A stretch of 18,892 nucleotides of DNA from RPQK01 sp041946865 (GCA_041946865.1 JBHGBF010000204.1:1-18892); one strand, 5' to 3'. Counted from the stretch's first letter, positions 1-7,961 are shown. Program-made: numbers and translations. The notes: generated from the sequence alone by a model not told the origin.

Positions 1-39
1 GCGGCCGCTGAAGCACCGAATCCAGCAGCGGGCACGATT

Positions 40-184
40 TGTTGGTAGTTCCGCCTTTAGGCGGGCTTTAGATCGAGCATTCCCTGGAACGAGGGGACTG
101 AAATGGCCGATTCAAAACCCGCCTGAAAGCGGAACCACAAACAGGAAGGCGGAACTAAGAACAGGAAGGCGGAACTACGAACAG
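40..184. repeat. REPIN-like inverted repeat, copy A, with 20-bp tandem expansion
   Basis: Seen directly: a left arm (40-69, core GTTCCGCC..AGGCGGG) is the imperfect reverse complement of a right arm (115-144, core CCCGCCT..GCGGAAC), with a 45-base loop between. The right arm end is then repeated with a 20-base period: units at 129-148, 149-168 and a partial one at 169-184, each starting GCGGAAC and containing AACAG. The same arms occur at 3000-3095 (26/30 identity for left arms, 25/30 for right arms) while the loops are unrelated. The element lies about 110 bases 3' of the M14 peptidase stop codon. The arm-loop-arm layout resembles REPIN elements; that reading is inference. Positions 1-39 and 185-294 hold nothing else I can identify. 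Confidence 0.75.
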
Positions 185-294
185 ATCATGCCCACTGCTC
201 AGATACATCGATACGTCATCGCATTTATGAAAACGACCACTTAGCGAGAACATTTGCGCAGCCCTGCCGTGCGAGCCCTCCAAGAGCCGCAGCA

Positions 295-2910
295 TTACCG
301 CAGGAGCGCGTTGAACAGCAGCTTGAAAGTGCCGTGCGTCTGGGCGCGGTGCTGGGTACGGAAGCCGATCAGGATCACTTTCCCTTGGCCATAACCAGCC
401 GCGATCATTGCCGGCTTCCTGGCCAGCGCTTCGCCGCCGATCAGCCAGCCGCTCTGCAAAATGTCCCGGTCCGCATAGGTGGCGATGGCCTCGTAGCGTT
501 CGTTAAACTCGTTGGGAATAATTTCAAACGCCGGGCTGTAGAAGAACAGCACGAATCCCTCGGCCGGCATGCCATAGGCCAAAGGATTACCGGTATCGAA
601 TCGGGCCCTGAGCGTAGACCCCGGACAGAAAAACTCTTTGGCCGGGCGGTTGGCCACCACGTTGCGGACCGGTAATTGCAGCTTTTCGATCGCGAAATCC
701 GAGGACCGGCCGAGAGCGACTAGTGTTCCCCCGTTTTGGACGAACGCCTTCAACGCTTCGACACCTTCCTTGCCGAATCCACTCCGATACTCCGGCGGAT
801 AGACTTCCTCGCGCCAGCGGGTGGCGCCGCGCCCTTCGTCCCTGCGATCATCCGCTTTATCTCCTGTGAGCATGAAAGTGGAATCGTCTGGGAGAATGAT
901 GGCATCGTATTCTGCGTTGAGTGTCCCCTTCTTAATTTCGGCGTCAAGCAATGGGGTATATGGAATCGCGAATTGCTCCAGGACCAGTCGCGTCCAACCT
1001 TCATCCATGTTTCCGCCCCGGTAACGCTGGTACATCCCGGTCCGAAGCCTCTTCACCTCGTGAGTTCCCTCGCCAGGCTGGCTCTTCAACGCCTTGAAGT
1101 CGACACCGGTGCGAGCCGCTATTCCGGCAAGCAACGGCTCCGGCGCCGCAGGAACCAGGAAATCCCCCGGACGGAGCCCGTTCGAAGGTTTGTCGACTCG
1201 ATGGACGGGTCTTCCCTGGTCGAGCAGAAGATTAACCGCCAGAAAGCTGTTGTTGAGCCGGCCGTCCAGCACGAAGGCGGCCGATCCCCGGTCAATCTTT
1301 CCGGGAGGCAACGCCATCCCGGTCAGGTTGGTTCGCTCGAGCTTCGCGAGCTCGCCGGCGACCGGCAGTTGATCGACCGGGTCGACGCGCACGCCCATGA
1401 ATTCGTGCATTGTGTCGGTCGCCATGTCGTACGGCCGAATGGGTGAGCCGTCTTTGGCCCTTGTCCAGTCGTTGTCCGGATAGAAAGTGCGGCCGAGCAG
1501 GTACCGGATCAAGCCCATTTTGGGCTGTTCCATCGAGACGATATAGGAGCCGGCAGGGTAGGAAACACCAGCTGCGGTAACGAACGGGCTGCGCGCCTGT
1601 CGGACCTCGATACCCTGAAGCACCAGGGTCAGGACCATTTTTATGGCCGTTACGCGATCGTGCTGGTCGGCGCTGATAATGTAGGCGGCCGGCTTCCCCT
1701 GTACCCCTCTTTCCGTTTGGCGGCGAGCCTTGAGATAGGCGTTCCAAAGAACCGTCTCCCGGTTCCTGGCCGCGTGGTCCAGGATTGCCCAGGCCGCTAT
1801 CTTCTGGCGATCCACGATGTCCCTGAGCCTCCACCATCCACCCGGCCAAGGGTTCGGAAACGTCGTCTGCTCCTCATAGGCTGGAAGCCCGCGGGTGCCG
1901 CCACGCAGCTGGTCAGGGTGAATGAAGATGGGTGTAGCCACCTTGGCACTGGCCGATTCGGTCAACATCCCGGTGATGTTGTGAAAAGGCGTGACCCAGT
2001 GAAAGCCGAAGTGACCCCATCCTGAATACTGCGCCATATTGAGCACGCCTGACATGCCGGCTTCCTCTTCCTTGCAGGCGACATGAGCCCCGTACCAGCT
2101 GAGTTCGCGCCAGACCAGGGGATCGGCGTGCGGCCGGACGGGCTCAGCATACGGAGGCACATAGATCCGGGCGCCGTAGCTGCCCATATGGTGATGATCG
2201 ACGTACGCCTGCGGCATCCAGTCGGTGAACAGGATCCGGGCCATATATTGAGATTCGACAAGGTTCAACTGGAAGGCGTCGCGGTTGTTATCGTGGCCCG
2301 CATACTTGTGATACAGCCAGGGCAGCGGTCCGCCTTCGAACTCGGTCCCGATATTCCTGGCGTACCAGTCGGCAACCATGTTCAGGCCATCCGGGTTGAA
2401 GGACGGAACAAGAAGAAAAACGACATTGTCCAGGATCTGTCGCGTCTCCTTGTCCTGCCTGGAGAGGAGGTCGTAGGCCAGCTCCGGCGCCATCTGAGCC
2501 CCGCCGATTTCCGTCGCGTGCAGGCTCATCGACTGGCACACCACCGCTCTCCCCTCCGCCACCAGCTTTTTCGCTTCCTGTTCCGGCAGCCCCCTCGGAT
2601 CGCTGATGCGGTTGTTCCCTTGCCGGATCTTTTCAAGCCTGGCCAGGTTGGCAGATGACGAGATGATCACGAGCAGAAAAGGATTCCCCATCGTCGTCGG
2701 TCCCATTTCGACACACTTCAGCTTCCCGCCGCCTTCCCTTTCCAGCAACCGGTAGTAGTCTACGAGCTTCTCCCAACGGGCCATTTTCCGGTCACTGCCC
2801 AGTCGGAATCCGAAGAATTCCTCCGGGGAAGTGAGACGCGTCTGCGCCTGACCGGAAAGAACTGCCAAAGAAATCAAAACCAGCGCGATGAAGCCGCTTC
2901 GTCTTCGCAT
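295..2910 (-). CDS. Secreted M14-family zinc carboxypeptidase with C-terminal glutamine-amidotransferase-like domain
   Basis: This 871-residue protein has a signal peptide (RRR n-region, hydrophobic stretch about 7-19, likely cut near residue 23), so it probably acts outside the cytoplasm. The M14 carboxypeptidase fold is shown by the zinc ligands H131 and E134 in LHATEIGG, a histidine in VDHHHMG (239-241), the NNRD segment (208-211) that in the family binds the substrate C-terminal carboxylate, and a catalytic-type glutamate in LTESAS (E318). It is therefore expected to remove or trim C-terminal residues of peptides using Zn2+; the real substrate is unknown. The C-terminal half is long for an M14 enzyme and contains a stretch (about 660-770, YDAIILPDD.., ALKAFVQNGGTLVALG) that resembles class I glutamine amidotransferase-like domains often fused to these proteins. 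It stands alone on its strand, between two copies of the REPIN-like repeat. No good Shine-Dalgarno precedes the ATG. Confidence 0.88.
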   Translation of the reverse strand: MRRRSGFIALVLISLAVLSGQAQTRLTSPEEFFGFRLGSDRKMARWEKLVDYYRLLEREGGGKLKCVEMGPTTMGNPFLLVIISSSANLARLEKIRQGNNRISDPRGLPEQEAKKLVAEGRAVVCQSMSLHATEIGGAQMAPELAYDLLSRQDKETRQILDNVVFLLVPSFNPDGLNMVADWYARNIGTEFEGGPLPWLYHKYAGHDNNRDAFQLNLVESQYMARILFTDWMPQAYVDHHHMGSYGARIYVPPYAEPVRPHADPLVWRELSWYGAHVACKEEEAGMSGVLNMAQYSGWGHFGFHWVTPFHNITGMLTESASAKVATPIFIHPDQLRGGTRGLPAYEEQTTFPNPWPGGWWRLRDIVDRQKIAAWAILDHAARNRETVLWNAYLKARRQTERGVQGKPAAYIISADQHDRVTAIKMVLTLVLQGIEVRQARSPFVTAAGVSYPAGSYIVSMEQPKMGLIRYLLGRTFYPDNDWTRAKDGSPIRPYDMATDTMHEFMGVRVDPVDQLPVAGELAKLERTNLTGMALPPGKIDRGSAAFVLDGRLNNSFLAVNLLLDQGRPVHRVDKPSNGLRPGDFLVPAAPEPLLAGIAARTGVDFKALKSQPGEGTHEVKRLRTGMYQRYRGGNMDEGWTRLVLEQFAIPYTPLLDAEIKKGTLNAEYDAIILPDDSTFMLTGDKADDRRDEGRGATRWREEVYPPEYRSGFGKEGVEALKAFVQNGGTLVALGRSSDFAIEKLQLPVRNVVANRPAKEFFCPGSTLRARFDTGNPLAYGMPAEGFVLFFYSPAFEIIPNEFNERYEAIATYADRDILQSGWLIGGEALARKPAMIAAGYGQGKVILIGFRTQHRAQTHGTFKLLFNALLR

Positions 2911-2999
2911 GCGAGCATGAAATCACAAACCGAGGAAATGACAAAGTAGGAAAGCGAAGGCAGAGAACCCCAGACAGTGTGGAGGATGCGCCTCCCAAT

Positions 3000-3110
3000 C
3001 TGTTCGCAGTCCCGCCTTGAGGCGGGCTTTTCAGAGCTAAGCCATAGCAGGATCCGCGTTTGCAGAAACCCGCGTGAACGCGAAACTACGAACAGACGGC
3101 GGAACGCCAC
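3000..3110. repeat. REPIN-like inverted repeat, copy B
   Basis: A left arm at 3000-3030 (CTGTTCG.. core CCCGCC..AGGCGGG) pairs imperfectly with a right arm at 3066-3095 (core AAACCCGCG..CTACGAACAG), around a 35-base loop that shares nothing obvious with the loop of copy A at 40-184. After the right arm, GGCGGAAC (3098-3105) looks like the start of another right-arm unit, as in the tandem expansion of copy A. The element is about 50 bases 3' of the stop of the TPR protein at 3145-3963 and upstream of the M14 peptidase. No other feature is seen in 2911-3144. Confidence 0.72.
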
Positions 3111-3144
3111 TCCTCCGAGGACCTTTCTCAACATCCTCGCCGCT

Positions 3145-3963
3145 CTACCTGCTGGCGGCAAATAAATCCATGATCGGCGGGGCAACCAGGCGGGAATTGA
3201 GCTTGTGCCCCGGATCGAGCGCCAGCGCCAGCCTGAAGTGCTGAACGGCCTTCTCGCGAAAGCGTTCGCTGTCCAAGGCGTCGACAGTCAGCAGACTCAG
3301 GCGCGCATAGGCGATCCCGATTGAGCTTTCCAGCTCCGCATTGCGCGTTCTCGTGTTCGACTGCACTAGCTGAAGCATTCGGACAGCTTCCTCGGGTGGA
3401 TCCTGATACGCCGCCAAAACCGCCCGCCGCACCTTCTCCAGATCCGAGACGGCCTGTACCGATTGTTGCCGGTTACGGCGCGGCGAGCGTTGAGGTGGGG
3501 CCGTTGGGGCTCGGCGCTTTCGTCGCTTCGCTGAAGCTGCGGCAGGGGGGTTCGCGGGCTCCCGCAGGTCCTTGACTTGAGCCAGCCGCTTGCGATCCTC
3601 ACGGATAGCCCGAAGGTATGTCTGATAGACTCTGATTTCCGTCGCGATCCGGTCCGGCAAATCCCGACCGGCTTCTCGATCGAAGAAACGGGCCGCCTCA
3701 TCGTAGCGGCCGAGATGGTAGTAAGCCTTGCCCATGAGAAAATAGGGAAACGCCGTCCCCTTCTGACTTGTTACCGAGGACCCAAAGTCGGGTTTCTGCG
3801 CAAGCGCCTGCTCCAGTTTCTTTATGGCGGATTCCCAGAGCTGATGGTCAATATCCTTCTTGGCCTGATCGTAGAGCTTGTCCCACCGCTCCCCGCGCGT
3901 ACCGCCTGAAGCGGCCAGCAGAATAATTGAAACAAACCAGATCCAACCACGCATGTTTTTCAC
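3145..3963 (-). CDS. Secreted TPR-repeat protein
   Basis: This 272-residue protein is exported: an n-region (MKNMR) and hydrophobic stretch (about 7-18) form a signal peptide cut near residue 24. Helical tetratricopeptide-like repeats follow at about 27-98 (AKKDIDHQLWESAIKKLEQAL; MGKAYYHLGRYDEAARFF) and again near the C-terminus (EKAVQHFRLALALDPGHK). Between them lies a basic low-complexity linker (about 140-167, KRRKRRAP..PRRNRQQ). TPR domains bind other proteins; no enzyme motif is visible. The start codon is GTG at 3961-3963; an in-frame ATG at 3952-3954 is an equally plausible start and keeps the signal peptide. It lies 42 bases downstream of the TPR/PEGA membrane protein on the same strand, so the two are probably co-transcribed and may act together at the envelope (inference). 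The specific role is unknown. Confidence 0.75.
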   Translation of the reverse strand: MKNMRGWIWFVSIILLAASGGTRGERWDKLYDQAKKDIDHQLWESAIKKLEQALAQKPDFGSSVTSQKGTAFPYFLMGKAYYHLGRYDEAARFFDREAGRDLPDRIATEIRVYQTYLRAIREDRKRLAQVKDLREPANPPAAASAKRRKRRAPTAPPQRSPRRNRQQSVQAVSDLEKVRRAVLAAYQDPPEEAVRMLQLVQSNTRTRNAELESSIGIAYARLSLLTVDALDSERFREKAVQHFRLALALDPGHKLNSRLVAPPIMDLFAASR

Positions 3964-4005
3964 AGTGAAAGTAGTAAATGATTGACCCTAAAGTGTTTGC
4001 CTTCC

Positions 4006-4959
4006 TCACCTTCGCAAAGCCGCGCTCTGGTTGATGACGGCCTCGCTGGTTCGTCCCGCCGGATACCCAGCCGATTTGAGCGCGGGCGCCAGTTCCTTCT
4101 CAAGTTGCTGCCTGGAGATCAGCGAGTGATCGATTCGGGTGAATTCCCCGCTTCTTACGATGAGAGGCAGATCAGCGCTTCCGAAATCCGGGTGTGAGAC
4201 GGTGAACCTGTATCGTCCTGGAGGCAAATAAACCGTGCAGGGGCTTACCAGACCGTCGGGCTCAATCTCGCGTCCGTCATAGACGCTGTAAATGACGTCG
4301 ACTCTCGCCCAGGGCACGATGTTGAGCGCGACCGTCCCTGGGGCAAGCGCCCCCGGGCCCCGATCGGCGACGGGGTCAGGGTCAGCGGCGGCTTCAGGTT
4401 CCGCTACGGCTGGCGCCGGGACCGGAGACCTGACCTTGTTCGTGCGGCTCGACGTCAGCCATATGCCTGTAATCAAGAGGCCGAGGACTAGAGACGGGAG
4501 CACGGCGCGAAAGATCCGGGAACCGAGGCCACGAGGCTTGGGACCAGGTGTGAGCGGCGGAACTCCGCGCAAGTCGATGGGATGGCGCAATGTATCGTCC
4601 CTGAACAGGCTCTCGATCGACTGTTTCGGCGGCTGCGGAGGTCCGGGAGGGAGTCTCCCGCCCCACGGATCAGAAGCGACGCGGGATAAAGGCAGCTGAG
4701 GCGTTTCGACCTCGCCTTTCGGGCGGCCCAGCCTCGCCTGACAGCGTTCAAGAATCGCCGAGGCCTCTGCTCTCGCCGGATCCAGTTGAAGGGCATGCAA
4801 AGCCAGCAGGCTGGCAAGTGCATAATGCCCACCGGTCTCGGCCTCCGACGCCTCCCACAGCGCTCGCCTCACCTCATCGGAAATCTGGCCTTGCGAGTCG
4901 TTCTGGTCCTCTTGACGCGGTTTCATCCCAGGTTCTCGGGTTTCGGGGTCTTCTTCCAT
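4006..4959 (-). CDS. Single-pass membrane protein with TPR-like N-terminus and PEGA-like C-terminus
   Basis: This 317-residue protein has a cytoplasmic N-terminal helical segment like one to two TPR motifs (about 37-75, ASEAETGGHYALASLLALHA), a Pro-rich linker (about 85-145), one transmembrane helix (about 149-169, AVLPSLVLGLLITGIWL) and, after an Ala/Pro/Glu/Asp linker, a beta-rich domain (about 207-282). That last domain resembles PEGA domains: VALNIVPWARVDVIY, then SPCTVYLPPGRYRFTVSHP. There is no N-terminal signal sequence, so the N-terminus is predicted inside. PEGA domains are usually surface or periplasmic modules of unclear ligand, often on proteins linked to Ser/Thr kinase signalling; no kinase is visible here. 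It is probably the first gene of a two-gene unit with the TPR protein at 3145-3963. A weak AGGA lies about 13 bases before the ATG. Confidence 0.7.
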   Translation of the reverse strand: MEEDPETREPGMKPRQEDQNDSQGQISDEVRRALWEASEAETGGHYALASLLALHALQLDPARAEASAILERCQARLGRPKGEVETPQLPLSRVASDPWGGRLPPGPPQPPKQSIESLFRDDTLRHPIDLRGVPPLTPGPKPRGLGSRIFRAVLPSLVLGLLITGIWLTSSRTNKVRSPVPAPAVAEPEAAADPDPVADRGPGALAPGTVALNIVPWARVDVIYSVYDGREIEPDGLVSPCTVYLPPGRYRFTVSHPDFGSADLPLIVRSGEFTRIDHSLISRQQLEKELAPALKSAGYPAGRTSEAVINQSAALRR

Positions 4960-5013
4960 AGCGAAACGATTCCTGACCGCGAGAGGGGGCGGTGGTGGTT
5001 AGCAGATCTATCA

Positions 5014-5042
5014 ATAAGATTAACTTATCGCTTCCATTTCAA
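5014..5042 (-). promoter_or_regulatory. Possible sigma-70-type promoter of the TPR/PEGA unit
   Basis: On the minus strand TTGAAA (5037-5042) is followed after exactly 17 bases by TCTTAT (5014-5019), a fair match to -35/-10 hexamers, about 55 bases before the ATG at 4959. The segment is AT-rich in an otherwise GC-rich window. Hexamer matching alone is weak evidence. I see nothing else identifiable in 4960-5204. Confidence 0.35.
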
Positions 5043-5204
5043 GCAAGCCGGATAGCCTGCAGGCTGGAAGAAGCTGGCGAAAGGTGCTACACAGCGCTGG
5101 CTTGCGTGGCGTTACAGGACGCGCACGCAGCGGAGGGCTGCGGAGCGTTCCTGCCGTTGCTGCCCCCCGCCGAATGCTGACACCAGCCTTCCGCCGCGAA
5201 TCGC

Positions 5205-5543
5205 TCAGAAGATGATGTCTACGCCAATGTGGCCCCGCACTCCGGGTCTGCCGTAGTAGGGGTCGTACACCGGCGGCGGATAGGGGGCCGGACAGGCCGG
5301 ATAATAGCCGTAAACAGGTACTGGAGCGACATACACAGGGTAGGGCCGATAGAAGCCATAAGCGGGATAGGCTCGGTAAGCCGGCCCGTACAGCTTCCTG
5401 GCTTTGAAGGCATGCTTGTCCCATTTCTGGGCATGCTTGTAGTGCGCGGCTCCATGACCCCGTCCTCTCCCGCGTCCATCAGCCAACACAGGAGATGCAA
5501 GCGCAATCACCAGGAACAAGGTTAAAAGCAGGTACTTCTTCAT
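5205..5543 (-). CDS. Small exported Gly/Arg- and Tyr/Pro-rich protein, function unknown
   Basis: The reading frame opens further upstream, but I chose the ATG at 5541-5543 because GAAAGGAG sits about 7 bases before it and because it begins a classic signal peptide (MKKYLLLTLFLVIALASPVLA, cut after ALA at about 22). The mature protein is about 90 residues: a DGRGRGRGHG segment, a basic stretch (HYKHAQKWDKHAFKARK), a Tyr/Pro-rich region (about 55-98, repeated YP, VYV, PYPPP), then a short C-terminus GHIGVDIIF. It resembles the many small secreted, low-complexity YXP-type proteins that may line the cell surface, but I cannot name a family. It is transcribed divergently from the TPR gene at 5656-6654. 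Confidence 0.72.
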   Translation of the reverse strand: MKKYLLLTLFLVIALASPVLADGRGRGRGHGAAHYKHAQKWDKHAFKARKLYGPAYRAYPAYGFYRPYPVYVAPVPVYGYYPACPAPYPPPVYDPYYGRPGVRGHIGVDIIF

Positions 5544-5575
5544 CGAAAATCTCCTTTCAATGCTCTTGATGAGAC

Positions 5576-5592
5576 GAACCCGAGTGGGGTTC
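5576..5592. other. Small hairpin with adjacent T-run
   Basis: GAACCC (5576-5581) and GGGTTC (5587-5592) form a 6-bp stem with a 5-base loop; on the plus strand it is followed by ATCCTTTTT. It lies 33 bases upstream of the start of the small exported protein. It could be a leader hairpin of that minus-strand gene, or a plus-strand terminator-like structure, although no plus-strand gene ends here. Confidence 0.3.
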
Positions 5593-5640
5593 ATCCTTTT
5601 TCGCACGTTGCTGCGGCCCTGACAGGCATAAGGAAACCCA

Positions 5641-5700
5641 TAACCCCTCAGTTTTTTGTTGGGAGTGTGGCAGCAACGAGGAGAGAGGCCGGTGCTTTAC
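5641..5700 (+). repeat. 60-bp dispersed direct repeat, copy 1
   Basis: This segment matches 8767-8826 at 57 of 60 positions (differences at 5644, 5645 and 5661). It holds a CTCAGTTTTTTG tract, then GTGGCAGCAACGAGGAGAG, and ends GGCCGGTGCTTTAC. Similarity stops sharply at both ends. Here it overlaps the 5' end of the TPR gene at 5656-6654 and contains a strong Shine-Dalgarno-like GAGGAGAGAGG (5678-5688) just before an in-frame GTG (5692). Confidence 0.9.
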
Positions 5701-6654
5701 TTGGTTTCTTGGCAGATCATTTCATCCCAGGCGAGCGCCGCTCAGCAGAGCGCAACGTACGAAGAAGAGTACGCTTTATACCAGAAGGCAAACGGCGAGA
5801 CCAATGCCGTCGAGAAAAGGGCCTTATTAATGCAATTCGTAAAGAAGTACTCGAAGTCTGAGTTGGATACGCACATTTCCGGCCTGTACGCGCAGTTTTA
5901 CGCCGAACCGCGCCGCGCGGGCGAATGGCAGAGACTGGCCACCTTAGCCGAAGAGTTCCTGCGTTACCGGCCCTCCGATGTCTACGCCATGGCCGCTGCC
6001 ACTGAGGCTTATCAAAAGCTCAACAGCCCGCAGAAGCTGGTTGAATTCGGCACGCGGCTCTATGCGCAAAGCCCCAACGGCGCAACCGCTTATTTCGTCG
6101 CGAAAGCGTATCAGTCGTTGAACGACCGGGTGAACTTCTCGAAATGGGTCGACAAGACGCTACAGCACGATCCGGGTAACGTGGAGATGCTGGTCGAAGC
6201 CATTTCGTCCGCGTGGAGCCGCCAGGACCTGACAAAAGCGGCGAGTTTCGCCAATCGTGGACTCAAAGCATTGGACACGATGTCGCCTCCGGCCGGACAG
6301 AATACCGCCGAGTGGAAAGCCAAGACCGACCAGATCCGGGCCTACTGCCTCAGGGCCCTCGGCGAGGAAGATTATCTGAAAAACGCGTTTCCCGACGCTC
6401 AGAAGCACTTCATGGCGGCAGTCAAGCTAGATCCCAAGAACGATATGGCCCATTACCGGCTGGGCTTTCTCTACTGGCGGGCCGGAGCGGTTGACAAAGG
6501 GTGCGCTTCATTTGCGCGTGCCGCCGTATTGAACGGGCCGACTTCTTCAGACGCTCGCAAGCAGCTGAACGACCTGTACAAACAGTCCTATCACAATCTG
6601 CTCGGCGTCCCGAAGTTGCTTCAGAGCGCCAAGAATGAGCTGGGAGTGAAGTAG
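5656..6654 (+). CDS. Exported TPR-repeat protein whose 5' end lies in a dispersed repeat
   Basis: The protein (332 residues from TTG at 5656, 320 from GTG at 5692) is mostly helical repeats of tetratricopeptide type. The clearest pair is near the C-terminus (DAQKHFMAAVKLDPKNDMAHYRLGFLYWRAGAVDKGCASFARAAVLNG); weaker ones lie at about 40-190. TPRs mediate protein-protein contacts; no catalytic motif is seen. The N-terminus contains a short hydrophobic run (VLYLVSWQIISS) ending in QASA-AQQ, which looks like the end of a signal peptide. The first 12-15 codons are supplied by the 60-base dispersed repeat. The GTG at 5692 has the better ribosome site (GAGGAGAGAGG), but only the TTG start gives a positively charged n-region (QQRGER). 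The start is therefore uncertain; the rest is solid. It is transcribed divergently from the small exported protein gene and convergently with the phosphate permease. Confidence 0.75.
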   Translation: MLGVWQQRGERPVLYLVSWQIISSQASAAQQSATYEEEYALYQKANGETNAVEKRALLMQFVKKYSKSELDTHISGLYAQFYAEPRRAGEWQRLATLAEEFLRYRPSDVYAMAAATEAYQKLNSPQKLVEFGTRLYAQSPNGATAYFVAKAYQSLNDRVNFSKWVDKTLQHDPGNVEMLVEAISSAWSRQDLTKAASFANRGLKALDTMSPPAGQNTAEWKAKTDQIRAYCLRALGEEDYLKNAFPDAQKHFMAAVKLDPKNDMAHYRLGFLYWRAGAVDKGCASFARAAVLNGPTSSDARKQLNDLYKQSYHNLLGVPKLLQSAKNELGVK

Positions 6655-6727
6655 CACGACGTAAGGAAATTGCAGAGTCTTTACGACGAAGGGCGTTCGA
6701 GCAAGGTTTTCCCTGGGCAGACTCAGG

Positions 6728-6751
6728 GTAGGCGCCGAACTGCGCGCCTAC
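6728..6751. terminator. Possible bidirectional terminator hairpin between convergent genes
   Basis: GTAGGCGC (6728-6735) and GCGCCTAC (6744-6751) form a perfect 8-bp stem with an 8-base loop, in the 218-base gap between the convergent TPR and phosphate permease genes. A second weaker stem (CTGAAGG 6756-6762 with CCTTCAG 6780-6786) follows. There is no T-run, so intrinsic termination is not certain. Nothing else is recognised in 6655-6872. Confidence 0.4.
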
Positions 6752-6872
6752 GCTTCTGAAGGCAGTGCAAGGATAACTACCTTCAGACTGCTCTGACGTG
6801 CGGTGTGCTATTCCCTGTGCCCGTTGACTTCCTTATCAGGGCAGCGCTCCTCTGGCAGGGCTTGGCAGCGCG

Positions 6873-7940
6873 TCACCCAGTCAGTCTTCGCAACAGGACA
6901 TCCAAGAGAAACCCGAGACATCCCGTAGTCGGCAGGGTCAGCACCCAGGCCCAGAGCATATGTTCCACCAGTCCCCATCTGACGGCGCTCAGGCGTTTGG
7001 TTGCGCCGACTCCCATGATCGAGGTGGAAATGATGTGCGTCGTCGAGACAGGGATCCCCCAGTGGGTGGCGATCTGGATGACTGCGGCAGCCGATGTTTC
7101 GGCCGCGAAGCCGTGGATCGGCTGAAGATGGACCACCCTGTGTCCGAGCGTCCTTATGATGCGCCAGCCGCCGGCCGCTGTCCCCGCCGCCATGGTCAGG
7201 GCACAGACGACCTTCACCCACAACGGCACGTGAAACACCGTCATCTTCAGAAAAGACAGCGATTCGGGTAACCCCCCGAAGACACCCGAGCCGGTGGCCG
7301 TAAACATGGCCAGGGAAAGGATGCCCATCGTCTTCTGAGCGTCGTTCGTTCCGTGACTGAAGCCCATGAAGGCGGCACTGAACAACTGAGCCTTCCCGAA
7401 GATCAGGTTGACGTAATGGGGCACCCACGACCGCAGGGCGGTGAGCAGGAGGCCCATGACGATAAACCCGATCAGCATTCCCAGAACGGGGGATGAAAAC
7501 ATCGGCAGTACGACTTTGGGCCACAGGCCTTCCAGCTGGCTGGTCTTCGGGTCGGGCACGGACCACTTGATGACACTCCAGGCGCCTCCTGCCGAGGCCA
7601 GAGTCGCCCCGCACAGCCCGCCGACCAGGGCGTGACTCGAGCTTGAGGGCAAAGCGAGCCACCAGGTCAGCAGATTCCACACAATTGCTCCGAGAATCGC
7701 GCTCAAAATGGTGGTGAGATCGACAAAATCGGTATTGACCAGGCCCTTACCGATGGTGGTCGCCACGGCCGTGCCGGTCAGGGCGCCAACCAGGTTAAAG
7801 GACGCCGCCCAGGCGATGGCCTGCCGCGGCGTGAGAACCTTCGTCGAGACCACCGTGGCAATTGAATTGGCGGTGTCGTGAAAGCCGTTCACGTACTCAA
7901 AGACGAGCGCGAACAGGATGACCGAGAAAACCAGTACCAT
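6873..7940 (-). CDS. pit: PiT-family inorganic phosphate transporter
   Basis: This 355-residue integral membrane protein carries the two inverted signature repeats of the PiT (PHO4) family: GFHDTANSIAT at 19-29 and SHGTNDAQK at 195-203. The rest is a series of hydrophobic helices, including a C-terminal GIPVSTTHIISTSIMGVG segment typical of the family. The protein imports inorganic phosphate, probably as a metal-phosphate complex or with a coupling cation; the ion is not decided by the sequence. Length is near the short end for the family. The ATG at 7938-7940 puts the first signature at the usual distance from the N-terminus, but no clear Shine-Dalgarno precedes it, so translation may be coupled to the DUF47 gene, whose stop lies only 21 bases upstream. 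The pair forms the common DUF47-pit unit. Confidence 0.95.
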   Translation of the reverse strand: MVLVFSVILFALVFEYVNGFHDTANSIATVVSTKVLTPRQAIAWAASFNLVGALTGTAVATTIGKGLVNTDFVDLTTILSAILGAIVWNLLTWWLALPSSSSHALVGGLCGATLASAGGAWSVIKWSVPDPKTSQLEGLWPKVVLPMFSSPVLGMLIGFIVMGLLLTALRSWVPHYVNLIFGKAQLFSAAFMGFSHGTNDAQKTMGILSLAMFTATGSGVFGGLPESLSFLKMTVFHVPLWVKVVCALTMAAGTAAGGWRIIRTLGHRVVHLQPIHGFAAETSAAAVIQIATHWGIPVSTTHIISTSIMGVGATKRLSAVRWGLVEHMLWAWVLTLPTTGCLGFLLDVLLRRLTG

Positions 7941-7961
7941 ATGAGGAGCAGTCGCGCCATG

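Noticed and set aside
40..184. Tandem units considered as a CRISPR array
   Set aside because: The 20-base units are contiguous with no unique spacers, and they derive from the arm of an inverted repeat also found at 3000-3110.
736..1446. 236-codon plus-strand frame
   Set aside because: It is antisense to the M14 peptidase and lacks a recognisable domain.
5020..5424. 134-codon minus-strand frame overlapping the small exported protein
   Set aside because: It covers part of the small exported protein in another frame and reads as Leu/Arg/Ser-rich shadow sequence with no ribosome site; the exported protein has a good signal peptide and Shine-Dalgarno.
6808..7680. 290-codon minus-strand frame
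   Set aside because: It overlaps the PiT transporter in another frame; the PiT frame has both family signatures, this one has none.
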